A stretch of 64,000 nt of DNA. Source: Pantoea sp. IMH (GTDB lineage Bacteria > Pseudomonadota > Gammaproteobacteria > Enterobacterales > Enterobacteriaceae). Position 1 is the first letter of the stretch, and every line of letters starts with the position of its first letter. Below, in pieces: positions 1 to 9,345 of this stretch. The stretch lies in NCBI RefSeq assembly GCF_000599885.1, contig NZ_JFGT01000003.1:1-64000 (forward strand), in the 5' to 3' direction. The translations under genes and the position numbers were made by a program. Under the pieces are notes generated by a model. It had not been told where the DNA came from, did no database searches, and was given only the letters and a program-made list of their open reading frames with translations.

Positions 1-1568
1 CCCCCCCCCCCGCCGATAAACAACAAAATATTGATGCGACCTGGCAAACGCTGGTGCAGATTACGCCGGAACAGATGAGCAATCTGGTCATAAACGCCGA
101 TGAAAACATCCTTCAGGGCTGGTTAGACCTGCTTAACGTCTACCGCTCCAACAGCAGCGATCCGGAGATGCTTAAGTCGGCCATCAGTGACTGGCAGGCG
201 CGCTACCCTAACAATCCCGCGGCAAAAATGCTGCCCGCCGCGCTGAACCAGATGCAAAACTATCAGCCTTCCTCAACCGGTAAAATTGCGCTGCTGCTGC
301 CGCTCAGCGGTCAGGCTCAGGTCTTTGCGAACGCCATTAAGAAAGGATTTGATGACGCCAGAAACGGTGTGCTGGCGCAGTCTGCGGCGGTAGCGCAGCC
401 GGCGGAAAGCGCCACAGCAGCCGGCACGCCTGACGCTAACCCCGCCGATCCGGCAACGGTCGTCAGCCCTTCCGCCGCGCCGATTGAAGCACCGGGCGCT
501 ACCGACGGTGAGCCAAATCCGGTGCCGGTTGAGCAGCCTGCTGCGCCAGCTGCGCAGAACAGTAATGCCGCTCAGACCGCGCCGCCGTCCAGCGCGGCAC
601 AGGTTCAGGTTTACGACACCAGCACGCAACCCATCGATCAGGTCCTGGCGCAGGCGCAGCAGGATGGCGCAACGCTGGTCGTGGGCCCGCTGATCAAATC
701 CAACGTTGAGAAGCTGGGCAGCATACAGACGCCGCTCAATATCCTCGCGCTGAACGAACCGGGTGAAATCCAGAACCATCCTAATCTGTGCTATTTTGCG
801 CTTTCTCCTGAAGACGAAGCGCGTGATGCCGCCCATCATATGTGGGATCAGGGCGTGCGTTCGCCGCTGCTGATGGTGCCGCGCAGCTCGCTGGGCGATC
901 GCGTCAGCAAAGCGTTCACCCAGGAATGGCAGACGCTGGGCGGCAGCACCGTTCTGCAACAGCAGTTTGGTTCAACCGCTGAGCTGAAACAGGGCATTAA
1001 CAGCGGTGCTGGTCTGCGTCTCTCCGGTACGCCGGTGAATATCCAGCCGACGCAGCCTCAGGGCGTCACCATTGCCGGTCTGACCATTCCGGCACCGGTG
1101 GAAGAGACGCCGCCAGCGGCGGAAGGCGGCAGCGTTGATTCGGTTTATATCGTCGCCACGCAGAGCGAAATGGCGCTGATTAAACCGATGATCTCCATGC
1201 GCGTCAGCAGCCGCAGCATGGTAAAAATCTATGCCAGCTCGCGCAGCTATCAGGCAGGTGCCGGCCCGGATTATCGCCTGGAGATGGACGGTATACAGTT
1301 CAGCGATATTCCGCTGCTCTCCGGCACCAATCCGGCGCTGATGCAGCAGGCAGTGAAGAGCTTCAATAACGACTATTCGCTGGTGCGGCTGTATGCCATG
1401 GGCGTGGATGCCTGGACGCTGGCTAACCATTTTGACGATATGCGTCAGACGCCAGACTTCCGCATCCGCGGAGAAACCGGCAGCCTGAGCGCAACGCCGG
1501 AGTGCGTTATCAACAGGAAGTTGACATGGAACCAGTATCGTCAGGGGCAAATCGTCCCGGCCTCCTGA
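1..1568 (+). CDS. lpoA: Penicillin-binding protein activator LpoA, 3' part (5' end outside window)
   Basis: Outer-membrane lipoprotein that activates the peptidoglycan synthase PBP1A from the periplasm. The reading frame is open to the window edge (frame beginning at base 3), so the lipobox and most of the TPR-like N-terminal domain are missing. What is visible is the end of the N-domain ([15 protein letters not shown], as in E. coli) and the C-terminal domain with a periplasmic-binding-protein fold ([42 protein letters not shown]). A long Ala/Pro/Thr-rich low-complexity stretch interrupts the C-domain near bases 380-600; enterobacterial LpoA proteins vary most there. The 3' end overlaps yraN by 43 bp, suggesting co-transcription. 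The first 11 bases are all C, which may be a sequence-edge artefact. Confidence 0.95.
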   Translation, partial: PPPADKQQNIDATWQTLVQITPEQMSNLVINADENILQGWLDLLNVYRSNSSDPEMLKSAISDWQARYPNNPAAKMLPAALNQMQNYQPSSTGKIALLLPLSGQAQVFANAIKKGFDDARNGVLAQSAAVAQPAESATAAGTPDANPADPATVVSPSAAPIEAPGATDGEPNPVPVEQPAAPAAQNSNAAQTAPPSSAAQVQVYDTSTQPIDQVLAQAQQDGATLVVGPLIKSNVEKLGSIQTPLNILALNEPGEIQNHPNLCYFALSPEDEARDAAHHMWDQGVRSPLLMVPRSSLGDRVSKAFTQEWQTLGGSTVLQQQFGSTAELKQGINSGAGLRLSGTPVNIQPTQPQGVTIAGLTIPAPVEETPPAAEGGSVDSVYIVATQSEMALIKPMISMRVSSRSMVKIYASSRSYQAGAGPDYRLEMDGIQFSDIPLLSGTNPALMQQAVKSFNNDYSLVRLYAMGVDAWTLANHFDDMRQTPDFRIRGETGSLSATPECVINRKLTWNQYRQGQIVPAS

Positions 1569-1933
1569 GCCGTCAGCAGGCGGGCGCGGCCAGTGAACGG
1601 CAGGCCCGCCGCCTGCTGGAGGAAGCTGGACTGGCATTTGAAGCCGCCAATGTGCGTTACCGGTCGGGCGAAATTGATCTGATCATGCGCGATCGGCAGA
1701 CATGGATTTTTGTCGAAGTACGCTACCGGCGCAACGCCCTGTTTGGCGGCGCGGCGGCCAGCGTTACCCGCCGCAAACAGCAAAAACTGCTGCGCGCTGC
1801 CGCTTTATGGCTGCGCGAACAAGGAACCAGTCTGGACAGCGTCGACTGCCGTTTTGATGTGGTCGCCATAACCGGCTCAGAGATTGACTGGTTGCCCAAT
1901 GCATTTACGGCGGAGTTATTCCCGCCAAGATAA
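1526..1933 (+). CDS. yraN: UPF0102 family protein YraN
   Basis: Small protein of the UPF0102 family, predicted to have an endonuclease-like fold; its cellular role is not established. The family motifs GEIDLI and FVEVRYR are both present, followed by [15 protein letters not shown]. The ATG at 1526 was chosen over an upstream ATG at 1502 because AGGAAG lies 5 bases before it and it matches the length of E. coli YraN (about 135 residues here against 131). It starts inside the end of lpoA and is followed after 14 bp by diaA, the usual enterobacterial order lpoA-yraN-diaA-dolP. Confidence 0.93.
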   Translation: MEPVSSGANRPGLLSRQQAGAASERQARRLLEEAGLAFEAANVRYRSGEIDLIMRDRQTWIFVEVRYRRNALFGGAAASVTRRKQQKLLRAAALWLREQGTSLDSVDCRFDVVAITGSEIDWLPNAFTAELFPPR

Positions 1934-1947
1934 ACCAGGTGAAAGAC

Positions 1948-2538
1948 GTGCTGGATAGAATAAAAGTCTGTTTTACTGAAAGTATTCAAACCCAGATTGC
2001 CGCCGCCGAAGCGTTACCCGATGCCATTTCGCGCGCGGCAATCACCATGGTACAGTCCCTGCTCAACGGCAATAAAATTCTGAGCTGCGGCAACGGTACG
2101 TCAAGCGCCAACGCCCAGCATTTTGCCGCCAGCATGATTAACCGGTATGAAACCGAGCGGCCCAGCCTGCCTGCCGTTGCCCTGAGTGCGGATAACGTCC
2201 TGCTGACGGCGATCGGGAATGACCGGCTGCATGATGAGATCTACGCCAAGCAGGTGCGTGCACTGGGCCACGCTGGCGATATTCTGCTGGCGATCTCAAC
2301 CCGCGGTAACAGCCGTGATATCGTCAAGGCGGTCGAAGCTGCCGTAACGCGGGATATGACCATTGTCGCCCTGACCGGCTATGATGGCGGCGAACTCGCT
2401 GGCCTGCTGGGGCCGCACGACGTGGAAATTCGTATTCCCTCGCACCGAAGCGCGAGGATTCAGGAAATGCATATGTTAACCGTCAATTGCCTGTGCGATT
2501 TGATCGACAACACCTTGTTTCCCCACCAGGACGTTTAA
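1948..2538 (+). CDS. diaA: DnaA initiator-associating protein DiaA
   Basis: SIS-domain protein that binds DnaA as a homotetramer and stimulates orderly initiation at oriC. The protein is nearly identical to E. coli DiaA ([18 protein letters not shown] near the start, [20 protein letters not shown] in the SIS core, C-terminus NTLFPHQDV). A GTG start at 1948 is chosen because AGGTGA precedes it by 5 bases and the first residues MLDRIKVCF line up with MQERIKACF; a GTG at 1939 is an in-frame alternative adding three codons. Length is 196 residues, as in the family. The nearby datA-like DnaA-box cluster at 61.6 kb belongs to the same replication-control network. Confidence 0.95.
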   Translation: MLDRIKVCFTESIQTQIAAAEALPDAISRAAITMVQSLLNGNKILSCGNGTSSANAQHFAASMINRYETERPSLPAVALSADNVLLTAIGNDRLHDEIYAKQVRALGHAGDILLAISTRGNSRDIVKAVEAAVTRDMTIVALTGYDGGELAGLLGPHDVEIRIPSHRSARIQEMHMLTVNCLCDLIDNTLFPHQDV

Positions 2539-2547
2539 GGAGCTTAC

Positions 2548-3120
2548 ATGAAAGCACTCTCCGCCATTGCCATTGTACTTACCGCGCTGATGCTGCAAGG
2601 CTGTGTGGCTGCGGTTGTCGGCAGCGCAGCGGTTGCGACCAAAACCGCCACGGATCCCCGCAGTATGGGAACTCAGGTGGACGACGGTACGCTGGAACTT
2701 CGCGTCAGCAACGCGCTGAGTAAAGATGAGCAGATTAAAACTGAGGCGCATATTGTCGCGACCGCCTATCAGGGCAAAGTGCTGTTAACCGGCCAGGCAC
2801 CTAACGCTGAGATTGCCAGCCGCGCCAAACAGATTACGATGGGCGTGGATGGCGCCACCGAGGTCTATAACGAAATCCGTACCGGCAGCAAAGTAAGCTT
2901 TGGCACCGCCTCATCCGATACCTGGATCACCACAAAAATCCGCTCCCAGCTGCTGGGCAGCGACCAGGTGAAATCCTCAAACGTGAAGGTGACCACTGAA
3001 AATGGCGAAGTTTTCCTGCTCGGTCTGGTCACGGAGTCCGAAGCGAAAGCCGCCGCCGACGTTGCCAGCCGCGTCAGCGGCGTGAAGCACGTCACCACCG
3101 CCTTTACCATTCTCAAGTAA
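2548..3120 (+). CDS. dolP: Division/outer-membrane stress-associated lipoprotein DolP
   Basis: Outer-membrane lipoprotein (formerly YraP) that helps maintain envelope integrity and localises to division sites. Residues 1-19 form a lipoprotein signal peptide ending in LQGC, so Cys19 is the lipidated residue. Two BON domains follow, roughly residues 45-115 and 125-188, the second ending in VSGVKHVTTAFTILK. A good ribosome-binding site (AAGGAG) lies 7 bases upstream of the ATG, 9 bp after diaA. The gene is probably the last of the lpoA-yraN-diaA-dolP unit because a strong hairpin follows at 3158. Confidence 0.95.
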   Translation: MKALSAIAIVLTALMLQGCVAAVVGSAAVATKTATDPRSMGTQVDDGTLELRVSNALSKDEQIKTEAHIVATAYQGKVLLTGQAPNAEIASRAKQITMGVDGATEVYNEIRTGSKVSFGTASSDTWITTKIRSQLLGSDQVKSSNVKVTTENGEVFLLGLVTESEAKAAADVASRVSGVKHVTTAFTILK

Positions 3121-3157
3121 CCGCGTCTCCGTCCGCGTCTCATCGCGCAGACGGAGA

Positions 3158-3200
3158 GGCATTTCCCGTCGCGGGACGCATGTAAGCGACGGGAAATGCC
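3158..3200. terminator. 15-bp perfect inverted repeat after dolP
   Basis: Arms 3158-3172 and 3186-3200 are exact reverse complements with a 13-base loop. It sits between the convergent dolP and the PRD regulator gene and could end transcription from either side. There is no clear T-tract, so it may be a transcript-stabilising hairpin instead. Confidence 0.5.
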
Positions 3201-3213
3201 GCTGCCCTTGCTG

Positions 3214-5124
3214 CTACAACCGGCTTAAGCAATCCATGGCCACCCTTTTAAAACTGGCAAAATCGGGACTTTCACGCAGCCGCGTCATCGCTCTTTCACG
3301 CATAAAAGTCACAAAGAGATCGTAAATTGCCATCGCCTCTTCATACTCCGTTTTGCTGATCGCCAGCAGAAAAATAACGTAAGCCGTCTCTTCACCCCAG
3401 GCGATACCCTGCGGCGCCAGCACCGTGTATACCACCGTTTTTCTGGCCAGCAGCCCCAGCGAATGCGGCAGCGCGATCCCTTCGCCCAGCATCGTACTGA
3501 CAATGGCCTCCCGCTCCTCAACCGAGGCGTAGAACGTGTCATCGACCACGCCTTCCGCTTCAAGCTGGTGACACAGGAGGCGGAACAGTTCCGTCTGATT
3601 CATCGGCTGGTCAACAATCAGGAAATGGCTGGCGTCGAAAAACTTCTCCAGCATATAAGGGCGGGTACGATCCACCAATACCAGCTTGCCGATCTGCTCG
3701 AGCTGATATTCCGTCGGGAAAGGTGACATCACTACGACCGGCTTATCCTTCTCGCTCAGCCTGACGGTAGAGATGACAAAATCCTCCTCAATACTTGCCT
3801 GCTGCTCATATTCCCGCAGCGAGACAATATTACTGACGATGATTTGTGGATATTTGCGTAACAGCATCGCCTGGATCATGCGTACCGTGGAGTTCCCGGT
3901 ATCGCAGACCAGCAGGATCTGCGGGTGACGCTGATAGCCCACGTTATAGTGCCGCTCAAGACCGACGCCAATATGCAGCACCAGAAAACCGATCTCATTT
4001 TCGCTGATCGCATAGGGCGTATATTTTCCCCAGCTGGAGACAGCCGCCAAGGTGACATCATAGGCCATCGGATAGTGCTGCTTAATATTGGTCAGTAGCG
4101 GATTGGGGATAGTAATCTGATAGCGGATGCGGGTAATCATCGTTTTGATGTGCGTCAGCAAGTCGGCCCGCAGTTGCGGATCGTTTTGCAGATTGAAGTT
4201 GTAGTGCGTATTAATGTAGCTGAGGATGTAGTCCACCAGCGATTCACTGTCATCCGGGCTGATGGCGCTCGGCGCGATCTCTTGCACCCGACGCGCCGCG
4301 ATATTGACCCGCAGACAGGCCTCCTCGGAAGAAGATATCGCCTTGCCGGTCATCGGCCTCATCAGGTTGATAATATGGCGGGCCGCCTCCCTGACGTCAT
4401 CATCCACATCCTCTGCGCTGAACTCCGGCAGTGGATAGCCTTCGCTGATGCGCCGGATCGCCACGGCGCAGTACAGCCGCAGATAAAACTCGCTGTCGTC
4501 GGACATGCGGATATGAAAACGGCTGAAGCAGTCCTGCAACAGCGGCTGGAACGCCTCAAGCATACTGCTGTTCAGCACCTCCTGATTCAGCAGCGGGTCC
4601 TCGCTGTCCTCCTGCGCAATCTGATAAAGCTGATCCGTCAGGCAGGTGCGCATCGCCATCTCGCTGCCAAACAGCTTCATGCCGTGGCGGGGTTTCGTTT
4701 CAATCGCCAACTGATAACGTGCCAGCCGCTCCCTGACCTCAGCCATATCACTCTGTAGCGTGGCGCGGCTGACAAACCATTCGTCCGCCAGATCCTCCAG
4801 CTTCAGCGAGAAGGCTGAGGTGAGAAAACGGGTTAAAAGATAGTGTACGCGCGCGGCTGAAGTACGCGGAATGCGCAGCGGCGGCGACGACTGCTGGCGA
4901 AGCTGCCCGTAGCGGGCGGCATCCTCTATCTTAAGTTGATAGCCTTCGCCCCGGCTCAGGACAAAACGGGCGCCGTGATCGCCAAGGAGGTCATTCAGTG
5001 TGGTGATATCGGTACGCACGGTACGTGTTGATACCTCAAGACGGCGGGCAAGCTCGTCCTGCGGCAGGGTTTCGTTCTGGAGTAGATCAAAAAGCTGGGC
5101 AAGGCGCTGGTTTGGAAATCTCAC
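3214..5124 (-). CDS. BglG/MtlR-like PRD transcriptional regulator with EIIB- and EIIA-like domains
   Basis: Predicted activator of the neighbouring catabolic cluster. Domain order over about 636 residues: an N-terminal helix-turn-helix (VSTRTVRTDITTL, about 30-50), a second Mga-like HTH (about 85-165), two PRD domains (about 190-400), an EIIB-like domain with the candidate phospho-Cys in LLVCDTGNST (about 410), and an EIIA(Fru/Mtl)-like domain with the candidate phospho-His in GIALPHSL (about 560). This is the MtlR/ManR layout, with DNA-binding HTHs and not an RNA-binding CAT domain, so it is a DNA-binding activator and not an antiterminator. The GTG at 5124 is preferred because GGGGAG lies 5 bases before it; a GTG at 5154 is possible. 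It lies downstream of dgaF on the same strand, separated by a terminator and about 0.5 kb, so it probably has its own promoter. Confidence 0.85.
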   Translation of the reverse strand: MRFPNQRLAQLFDLLQNETLPQDELARRLEVSTRTVRTDITTLNDLLGDHGARFVLSRGEGYQLKIEDAARYGQLRQQSSPPLRIPRTSAARVHYLLTRFLTSAFSLKLEDLADEWFVSRATLQSDMAEVRERLARYQLAIETKPRHGMKLFGSEMAMRTCLTDQLYQIAQEDSEDPLLNQEVLNSSMLEAFQPLLQDCFSRFHIRMSDDSEFYLRLYCAVAIRRISEGYPLPEFSAEDVDDDVREAARHIINLMRPMTGKAISSSEEACLRVNIAARRVQEIAPSAISPDDSESLVDYILSYINTHYNFNLQNDPQLRADLLTHIKTMITRIRYQITIPNPLLTNIKQHYPMAYDVTLAAVSSWGKYTPYAISENEIGFLVLHIGVGLERHYNVGYQRHPQILLVCDTGNSTVRMIQAMLLRKYPQIIVSNIVSLREYEQQASIEEDFVISTVRLSEKDKPVVVMSPFPTEYQLEQIGKLVLVDRTRPYMLEKFFDASHFLIVDQPMNQTELFRLLCHQLEAEGVVDDTFYASVEEREAIVSTMLGEGIALPHSLGLLARKTVVYTVLAPQGIAWGEETAYVIFLLAISKTEYEEAMAIYDLFVTFMRERAMTRLRESPDFASFKRVAMDCLSRL

Positions 5125-5637
5125 GGTTCTCCCCGTCCTGATAGTAGGGGCCACATGCCGGCCCGCAAAATACGCTTCGGCGGCGTTGACGCCCGCTGCG
5201 AAGAGAAGCTTCTGGTCATGGATCGCTCCAGATGGCGTACCTGGTCTGAAGGAGAACAGTGTGTCACTGTCTACTTCCGGACTGAAACGCTGCGATCCAT
5301 ATCAGGGTCAAGGTACGCGTATCCTGAACTGCCGTCCAGACGCCAGCGATACACCCCTGTCGGGCTATCAGCTGGCCGGTGAACTGGCAATACCGTTGGT
5401 TTAAAGCTCAAGGTAACCTCTTCTGATACGCTGCACACGTTAGTGCATCAGCAGGTAACGCCTCCTGGGGCAGAATATGCTGGCAAAAAATCAGCCGGGT
5501 AAGATCTGTTTGCCGGCTGGATAAGCGCCTCTCAACACGGTGCGAGGATTACGCTACCTTAACCATCGCGCGTTATGCTGCTCAGCCCAAAGTACGCCAG
5601 GGGCTCAAAAGGCGGGCAGACTGCCCGCCACCGTAGT
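5125..5637. other. Intergenic region between regulator and dgaF
   Basis: About 510 bp without a recognisable gene. It holds the dgaF terminator at its right end and presumably the regulator promoter. Short open frames on the + strand (for example 5155-5382) match no family I know and lack ribosome-binding sites. I see nothing else that can be named. Confidence 0.6.
5607..5629 (-). terminator. Rho-independent terminator of the dga-like operon
   Basis: On the - strand a 9-bp GC-rich stem (GGCGGGCAG paired with CTGCCCGCC) is followed directly by TTTT. It lies 9 bp past the dgaF stop and separates the structural operon from the regulator gene. Confidence 0.85.
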
Positions 5638-6378
5638 TTACCCCACCAGTTTTTTGGTTATTGCCAGCAGGGTGCTGACATCGGCTGGTCGGGTATTGCC
5701 GGATTCTTTATCAATAATGGAACTGTAGATATGCGGGATCACCCTGCTCACGCCAGCGTCGAGCGCGATCCTGAGGATCGCCTCATAGTTTTCCAGATCG
5801 ATGCCGCCCGTAGGCTCAAGCCAGAAATCCTGCAGCGCGCAGGCCTCCGCCACGGCCCGAAACTCCTCTATCGCCTTCAGGCCGCCCATCGGGAAGTATT
5901 TTACCGAGCTGCCGCCCATGTCCTTGAGCATCGCGATGGCGGTTTCGATGGGGACGATACCGTCTGCCGCCTGTGAACTAAGCGGACCGGTCGAGATCTT
6001 CACCATGCCGGTTTTGCCGGTAGGGGAAATCAGACCGTTCACCAGCGTCTCATTCTGCCCGAGCAGCGCCCGGCTGGTTGCCACGCCGGTGAAGACCTGA
6101 TTAACGTGCTGGGGCTGCACCTCAGCGGAAATGGCGCTGACCATCGCCGACTGATTAGGATCGCCTGCGCCCAGCCCGACGGAGAGCGCGTTATCGATCA
6201 GCGCGGCATACTCACGCATATCGGCCACCGCACTCGCCACGCTGTCATAGTTTTTCGACAGGACGCCCACCAGCACATGGCCTTCTGCCGCCTGCCAGAT
6301 CTCCCGGGCGTTCTCTTTTGAACCGGCCAGCACGTTCAGGCATACACGGTTCTGATAAAATTTAGGTTGCAGCGTCAT
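5638..6378 (-). CDS. dgaF: KDGP aldolase, DgaF family
   Basis: Predicted 2-dehydro-3-deoxy-6-phosphogluconate aldolase of the DgaF family (Pfam PF07071), distinct from the Eda family. It would split the product of DgaE into pyruvate and glyceraldehyde-3-phosphate. Length is 246 residues, typical of the family. Recognisable segments are NRVCLNVLAGSKENA near the N-terminus, VKYFPMGGLKAIEEF, and WLEPTGGIDLENYEAIL in the phosphate-binding half of a TIM-barrel. The start ATG overlaps the dgaE stop by 4 bp (ATGA), so the two are translationally coupled. The true substrate could differ from glucosaminate because the operon carries a different transporter from the Salmonella dga operon. Confidence 0.88.
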   Translation of the reverse strand: MTLQPKFYQNRVCLNVLAGSKENAREIWQAAEGHVLVGVLSKNYDSVASAVADMREYAALIDNALSVGLGAGDPNQSAMVSAISAEVQPQHVNQVFTGVATSRALLGQNETLVNGLISPTGKTGMVKISTGPLSSQAADGIVPIETAIAMLKDMGGSSVKYFPMGGLKAIEEFRAVAEACALQDFWLEPTGGIDLENYEAILRIALDAGVSRVIPHIYSSIIDKESGNTRPADVSTLLAITKKLVG

Positions 6379-7496
6379 GCTTTGTTCTCTCCTGGCAGCA
6401 GGGCTTTAATGCAGAGATAAATCGTATTGAGCTGGTCGGGCGAAACGCTGCGCACGTCCACTTCAACGATGCCTTCGTTCGCCTTATAGCCGCGGAAATA
6501 GATGGCGATGTCGCCCGTTTTCAGCGCCTGTACCAGATCAGCGGTCGTCTGGCCAATGGCGGCTTCGTCAAAGTGAATTTCAGTACGGGCGATGTCGCGA
6601 CCGGCTGCGTCCCAGACCACCCTGGCAGTAATGCCCGGCAGGTCACTCAGACTGGCGATAAAAGGCGTCATTTTTTCCACCATCTGCGCACCAGACACTT
6701 TCTCCTGCACCAGATAGTTTTCAATCGCCTGCGTCAGACCAAGAATGCCCTCTTTACCGACTTTCATGGCGCGGCCGATGCCCATAGACTGGCGCTTCAC
6801 CCACTCCACGTACTGTCTGCGGCCCATTACCAGCCCGCTGGTGGGACCTTCGATGGCTTTGGCGCCGCTGTAGATCACCAGGTCCGCACCGTATTGGTAG
6901 TAACACTGCAAATCCTCTTCCGCCGCTGCATCCACAATCAGCGGCACGCCATGCTTGCGGGCGACAACTGCCGCCTGTTCCACATTGAGATGGCTTTTCT
7001 GCACGCAGTGGTGCGACTTAATGTAGAGGATCGCGGCGGTCTGTGGCGTGATAGCGGCAGCAAGCTGAGCCGGGGTGCATTCGTTAGCATAGCCCGCTTC
7101 GACCAGGCGCCCGCCGCCCATGGTCACCATGGTGCCGACCGGTGCTCCGTAATTGACGTTATGCCCTTTAGGTACAACGATATCATGCGGCACAATCAGC
7201 GGCGCGGCATGAAGATTTTCCAGCAGCCAGTCGTCATCCTTCACAATAACCGCAGCTACGGATTGCGCAATCCCAGCCGAGGCGCAGGAGACGACCACCG
7301 CATCCTCCGATCCCAGCAGCCCGGCAATATACGCCCCGGTTTTGTCGACCAGGTCTTTCATTTCAAAATAGTGATTCAGACCGTACTTCACCGTATCGAC
7401 AACGTCAGCCGCAGGCGTTGAAACACCCAGGATGGTCATACGACCCGAGGCGTTGATGACCTGCTTCAGGTCATATTTTTCATAAATCGAAGACAT
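6375..7496 (-). CDS. dgaE: DgaE-family PLP-dependent ammonia lyase
   Basis: Predicted PLP enzyme that removes ammonia from a phosphorylated 2-amino-2-deoxy sugar acid (D-glucosaminate-6-phosphate in Salmonella) to give KDGP. It has the SelA-like fold type I: Gly-rich segment around GAPVGTMVTMGGGR, cofactor Asp in PLIVDAAAEED (about 189), and the Schiff-base Lys213 in IYSGAKAIEGPTSG. Start at 7496 (MSSIYEKYDL) fits the family length of about 370 residues; the longer frame to 7550 would run far into the upstream gene. It overlaps the amidohydrolase by 17 bp and dgaF by 4 bp. Family assignment is firm; substrate is inferred. Confidence 0.88.
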   Translation of the reverse strand: MSSIYEKYDLKQVINASGRMTILGVSTPAADVVDTVKYGLNHYFEMKDLVDKTGAYIAGLLGSEDAVVVSCASAGIAQSVAAVIVKDDDWLLENLHAAPLIVPHDIVVPKGHNVNYGAPVGTMVTMGGGRLVEAGYANECTPAQLAAAITPQTAAILYIKSHHCVQKSHLNVEQAAVVARKHGVPLIVDAAAEEDLQCYYQYGADLVIYSGAKAIEGPTSGLVMGRRQYVEWVKRQSMGIGRAMKVGKEGILGLTQAIENYLVQEKVSGAQMVEKMTPFIASLSDLPGITARVVWDAAGRDIARTEIHFDEAAIGQTTADLVQALKTGDIAIYFRGYKANEGIVEVDVRSVSPDQLNTIYLCIKALLPGENKA

Positions 7497-8613
7497 GATG
7501 CTTTTTCCCTTCATCGGTAGTGAACCACTGGCCGCCTGCAACAGCGGCAAGCGGCACCAGCTGTTTCTCGCCCGCCACCGACTGCCCTTCGGAGTCGGTA
7601 AACAGACAGCTTTCCTCTTTGAGATCGAAAATGGTCAGGTCCGCGTCAAACCCGACTTCCAGCCTGCCCTTATCACGCAGACGCAATCCTTCCGCCGCCT
7701 GGGTGGTGACGCAGGTGATAATTTGCGGCAGCGTCATCCCGACGCTGAAGAATTTAGACATCACGTGCGCCAGGGTATAGACGGGGCCATTCAGCCGGTT
7801 ACGACAGTAGATATCGGAGCTGATGGTATGCGGCAGGATCCCTTGTGCGATCGCCACACGCGCCACCTCAAAGCTGAAACTGGCGGTGCCGTGTCCCACA
7901 TCCAGCCGGACGCCACGCTTCAGCGCGCGGCTTACCGACGCACGCAGCTCGCCCGATGGCGTCAGAACACGGTTAGGCTTACCGTTGTAGCAGTGGGTAA
8001 TAATATCGCCGCTATGCAGCAGGTCGGCGATCTCATCAAGATCGGGTGGATTGTTGCCAATGTGTACCATTAACGGCAAACCGCCGGTTTCCTGCTGGAT
8101 CGCTTTGGCCCGGATCAGCGGCTGAATGCCGTTAGCGCCCACCACGCTGCTGCTCATGCGTGCCTTGAGGCCGATAATAAAATCTGGCAGGCGACGGACC
8201 GCGTCGCAGATGCACCTCTTATCTATCTGGTTCATGTCCGCCAGTTCGTTCTGGGTAACGATACCGGTACGTGCAATGTTAAGCAGAGCATAGACATGGG
8301 TGCTGGCATGGCGGGTCAGCCGGTAAAATTCATCAACGTCATCCGCGCCCGTGCTGCCCGCATCCACCACGGTCGTGACGCCGGTTTCGACGCCCACCCG
8401 ATCCGCCTCATCATGATAAATCGGCGATTTGGGATAGCAGTGAACGTGAGAGTCGATCCACCCCGCGCTCAGCCAGTAGCGGCCAGCAAGATCGCGCTCG
8501 GTAGCCGCTTCGCCCTGCACCTCGCCAAGCGCGGCGATTTTTCCATCGCGAACCGCGATGTCGGTCAGGCCGCCGTCAGCAAGGCGCGCCCGGCGAATGA
8601 TTAAATCAAACAT
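7480..8613 (-). CDS. Amidohydrolase/deacetylase-family metallohydrolase
   Basis: Metal-dependent hydrolase of the amidohydrolase superfamily, often mislabelled dihydroorotase or adenine deaminase. The metal-binding HxH is SHVHCYPKSP (His56, His58). Further family residues are the Lys in IIGLKARMSSS, His in LMVHIGNNPPD, His in IITHCYNGK and the catalytic Asp in TISSDIYCRN. Length is 377 residues. Start ATG 8613 has CAGGAG 7 bases before it. Its position directly before dgaE suggests it hydrolyses an amide, such as an N-acyl group, from the incoming amino-sugar acid before the ammonia lyase acts. That role is inference; the true substrate is unknown. Confidence 0.85.
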   Translation of the reverse strand: MFDLIIRRARLADGGLTDIAVRDGKIAALGEVQGEAATERDLAGRYWLSAGWIDSHVHCYPKSPIYHDEADRVGVETGVTTVVDAGSTGADDVDEFYRLTRHASTHVYALLNIARTGIVTQNELADMNQIDKRCICDAVRRLPDFIIGLKARMSSSVVGANGIQPLIRAKAIQQETGGLPLMVHIGNNPPDLDEIADLLHSGDIITHCYNGKPNRVLTPSGELRASVSRALKRGVRLDVGHGTASFSFEVARVAIAQGILPHTISSDIYCRNRLNGPVYTLAHVMSKFFSVGMTLPQIITCVTTQAAEGLRLRDKGRLEVGFDADLTIFDLKEESCLFTDSEGQSVAGEKQLVPLAAVAGGQWFTTDEGKKHHVFDL

Positions 8614-8689
8614 GGCAAACTCCTGTATCACCGGATGCCTGAGCATCCGTCAGCGCGGCCTGCCCATCGTTGAGCAGACCGCCAGTTCC

Positions 8690-9334
8690 TCAGAGCGCTA
8701 CCGGGAAAAAAGCGCCCAGCAACATCGCACCCAGTATCGCGCCCCCCGTAATTGGCTTATTCCAGAGGTAGAACAGCAGCGCGCCAAGCAGCGATCCCAG
8801 GCCAATCGGAATGGAGGCGGCCATCGCCGAAAGAATAATCAGCGGGCCAAGGAAGCGGCCTGAGGAGTTACCCGCGCCCATCATCACATCCGCCCCGTAG
8901 GTGGAATCGCTGTTATTGATGGTGAATTTACGCGCCAGAATAATGACGTAGCCAATCGCCAGGCCAATCACTAGTCCAGTGATAAGCGAGGCGGCGAAAT
9001 TGGCAACGGGATAGATAATTCCAGCGCCGAGCAGCAGCGCAGGCACGCCCAGCCCCACGCCGGTCTGGATCGCGCCGCCAATGTCCAGAATCCCGACCAG
9101 CGAACCTTCGATAATGCGGGCGAACAGAAAGCTGGCACCGAACGCCGCTACCGCACCGTATACGCCGGTTTCCATACCGGCCCGCAGCATAGAGACGAAG
9201 GCTACTTCGTTAAAAGCGCCGAGGCCGTAGACGTAGTACATATGCGTACCCGCAAACACCCCGGCAGAGAGCAGGCCGACAAAAATCGGGAATGACCAGT
9301 CGGCATACCAGAAACCGCTTTTTGACTCTTCCAT
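8690..9334 (-). CDS. DUF4310 family integral membrane protein
   Basis: Polytopic inner-membrane protein of 214 residues with about six hydrophobic segments (about 13-35, 40-75, 80-112, 115-137, 160-192, 196-214), matching the DUF4310 family as I remember it. Gly/Ala-rich helices (LVGILDIGGAIQTGVGLGVP) resemble transport proteins. It lies 11 bp downstream of the DUF4311 gene and 76 bp upstream of the amidohydrolase. Together with DUF4311 it probably forms the membrane part of a transporter. No known transporter motif is visible and no function has been shown to my knowledge. SD AGAGGA precedes the start. Confidence 0.82.
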   Translation of the reverse strand: MEESKSGFWYADWSFPIFVGLLSAGVFAGTHMYYVYGLGAFNEVAFVSMLRAGMETGVYGAVAAFGASFLFARIIEGSLVGILDIGGAIQTGVGLGVPALLLGAGIIYPVANFAASLITGLVIGLAIGYVIILARKFTINNSDSTYGADVMMGAGNSSGRFLGPLIILSAMAASIPIGLGSLLGALLFYLWNKPITGGAILGAMLLGAFFPVAL

Positions 9335-9345
9335 TTTCCGTCCTC

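Noticed and set aside
273-959. Long - strand frame antisense to lpoA
   Set aside because: Shadow of the conserved lpoA coding frame in GC-rich DNA; same reasoning applies to many long frames opposite tamB, rnr, dgaE and others.
3214-5124. Reading the regulator as an antiterminator with an RNA target
   Set aside because: The N-terminus has two helix-turn-helix domains typical of MtlR/ManR-type DNA-binding activators and no CAT RNA-binding domain.
5155-5404. Overlapping short frames upstream of the regulator
   Set aside because: No ribosome-binding site and no recognisable motif; part of the frames runs antisense into the regulator gene.
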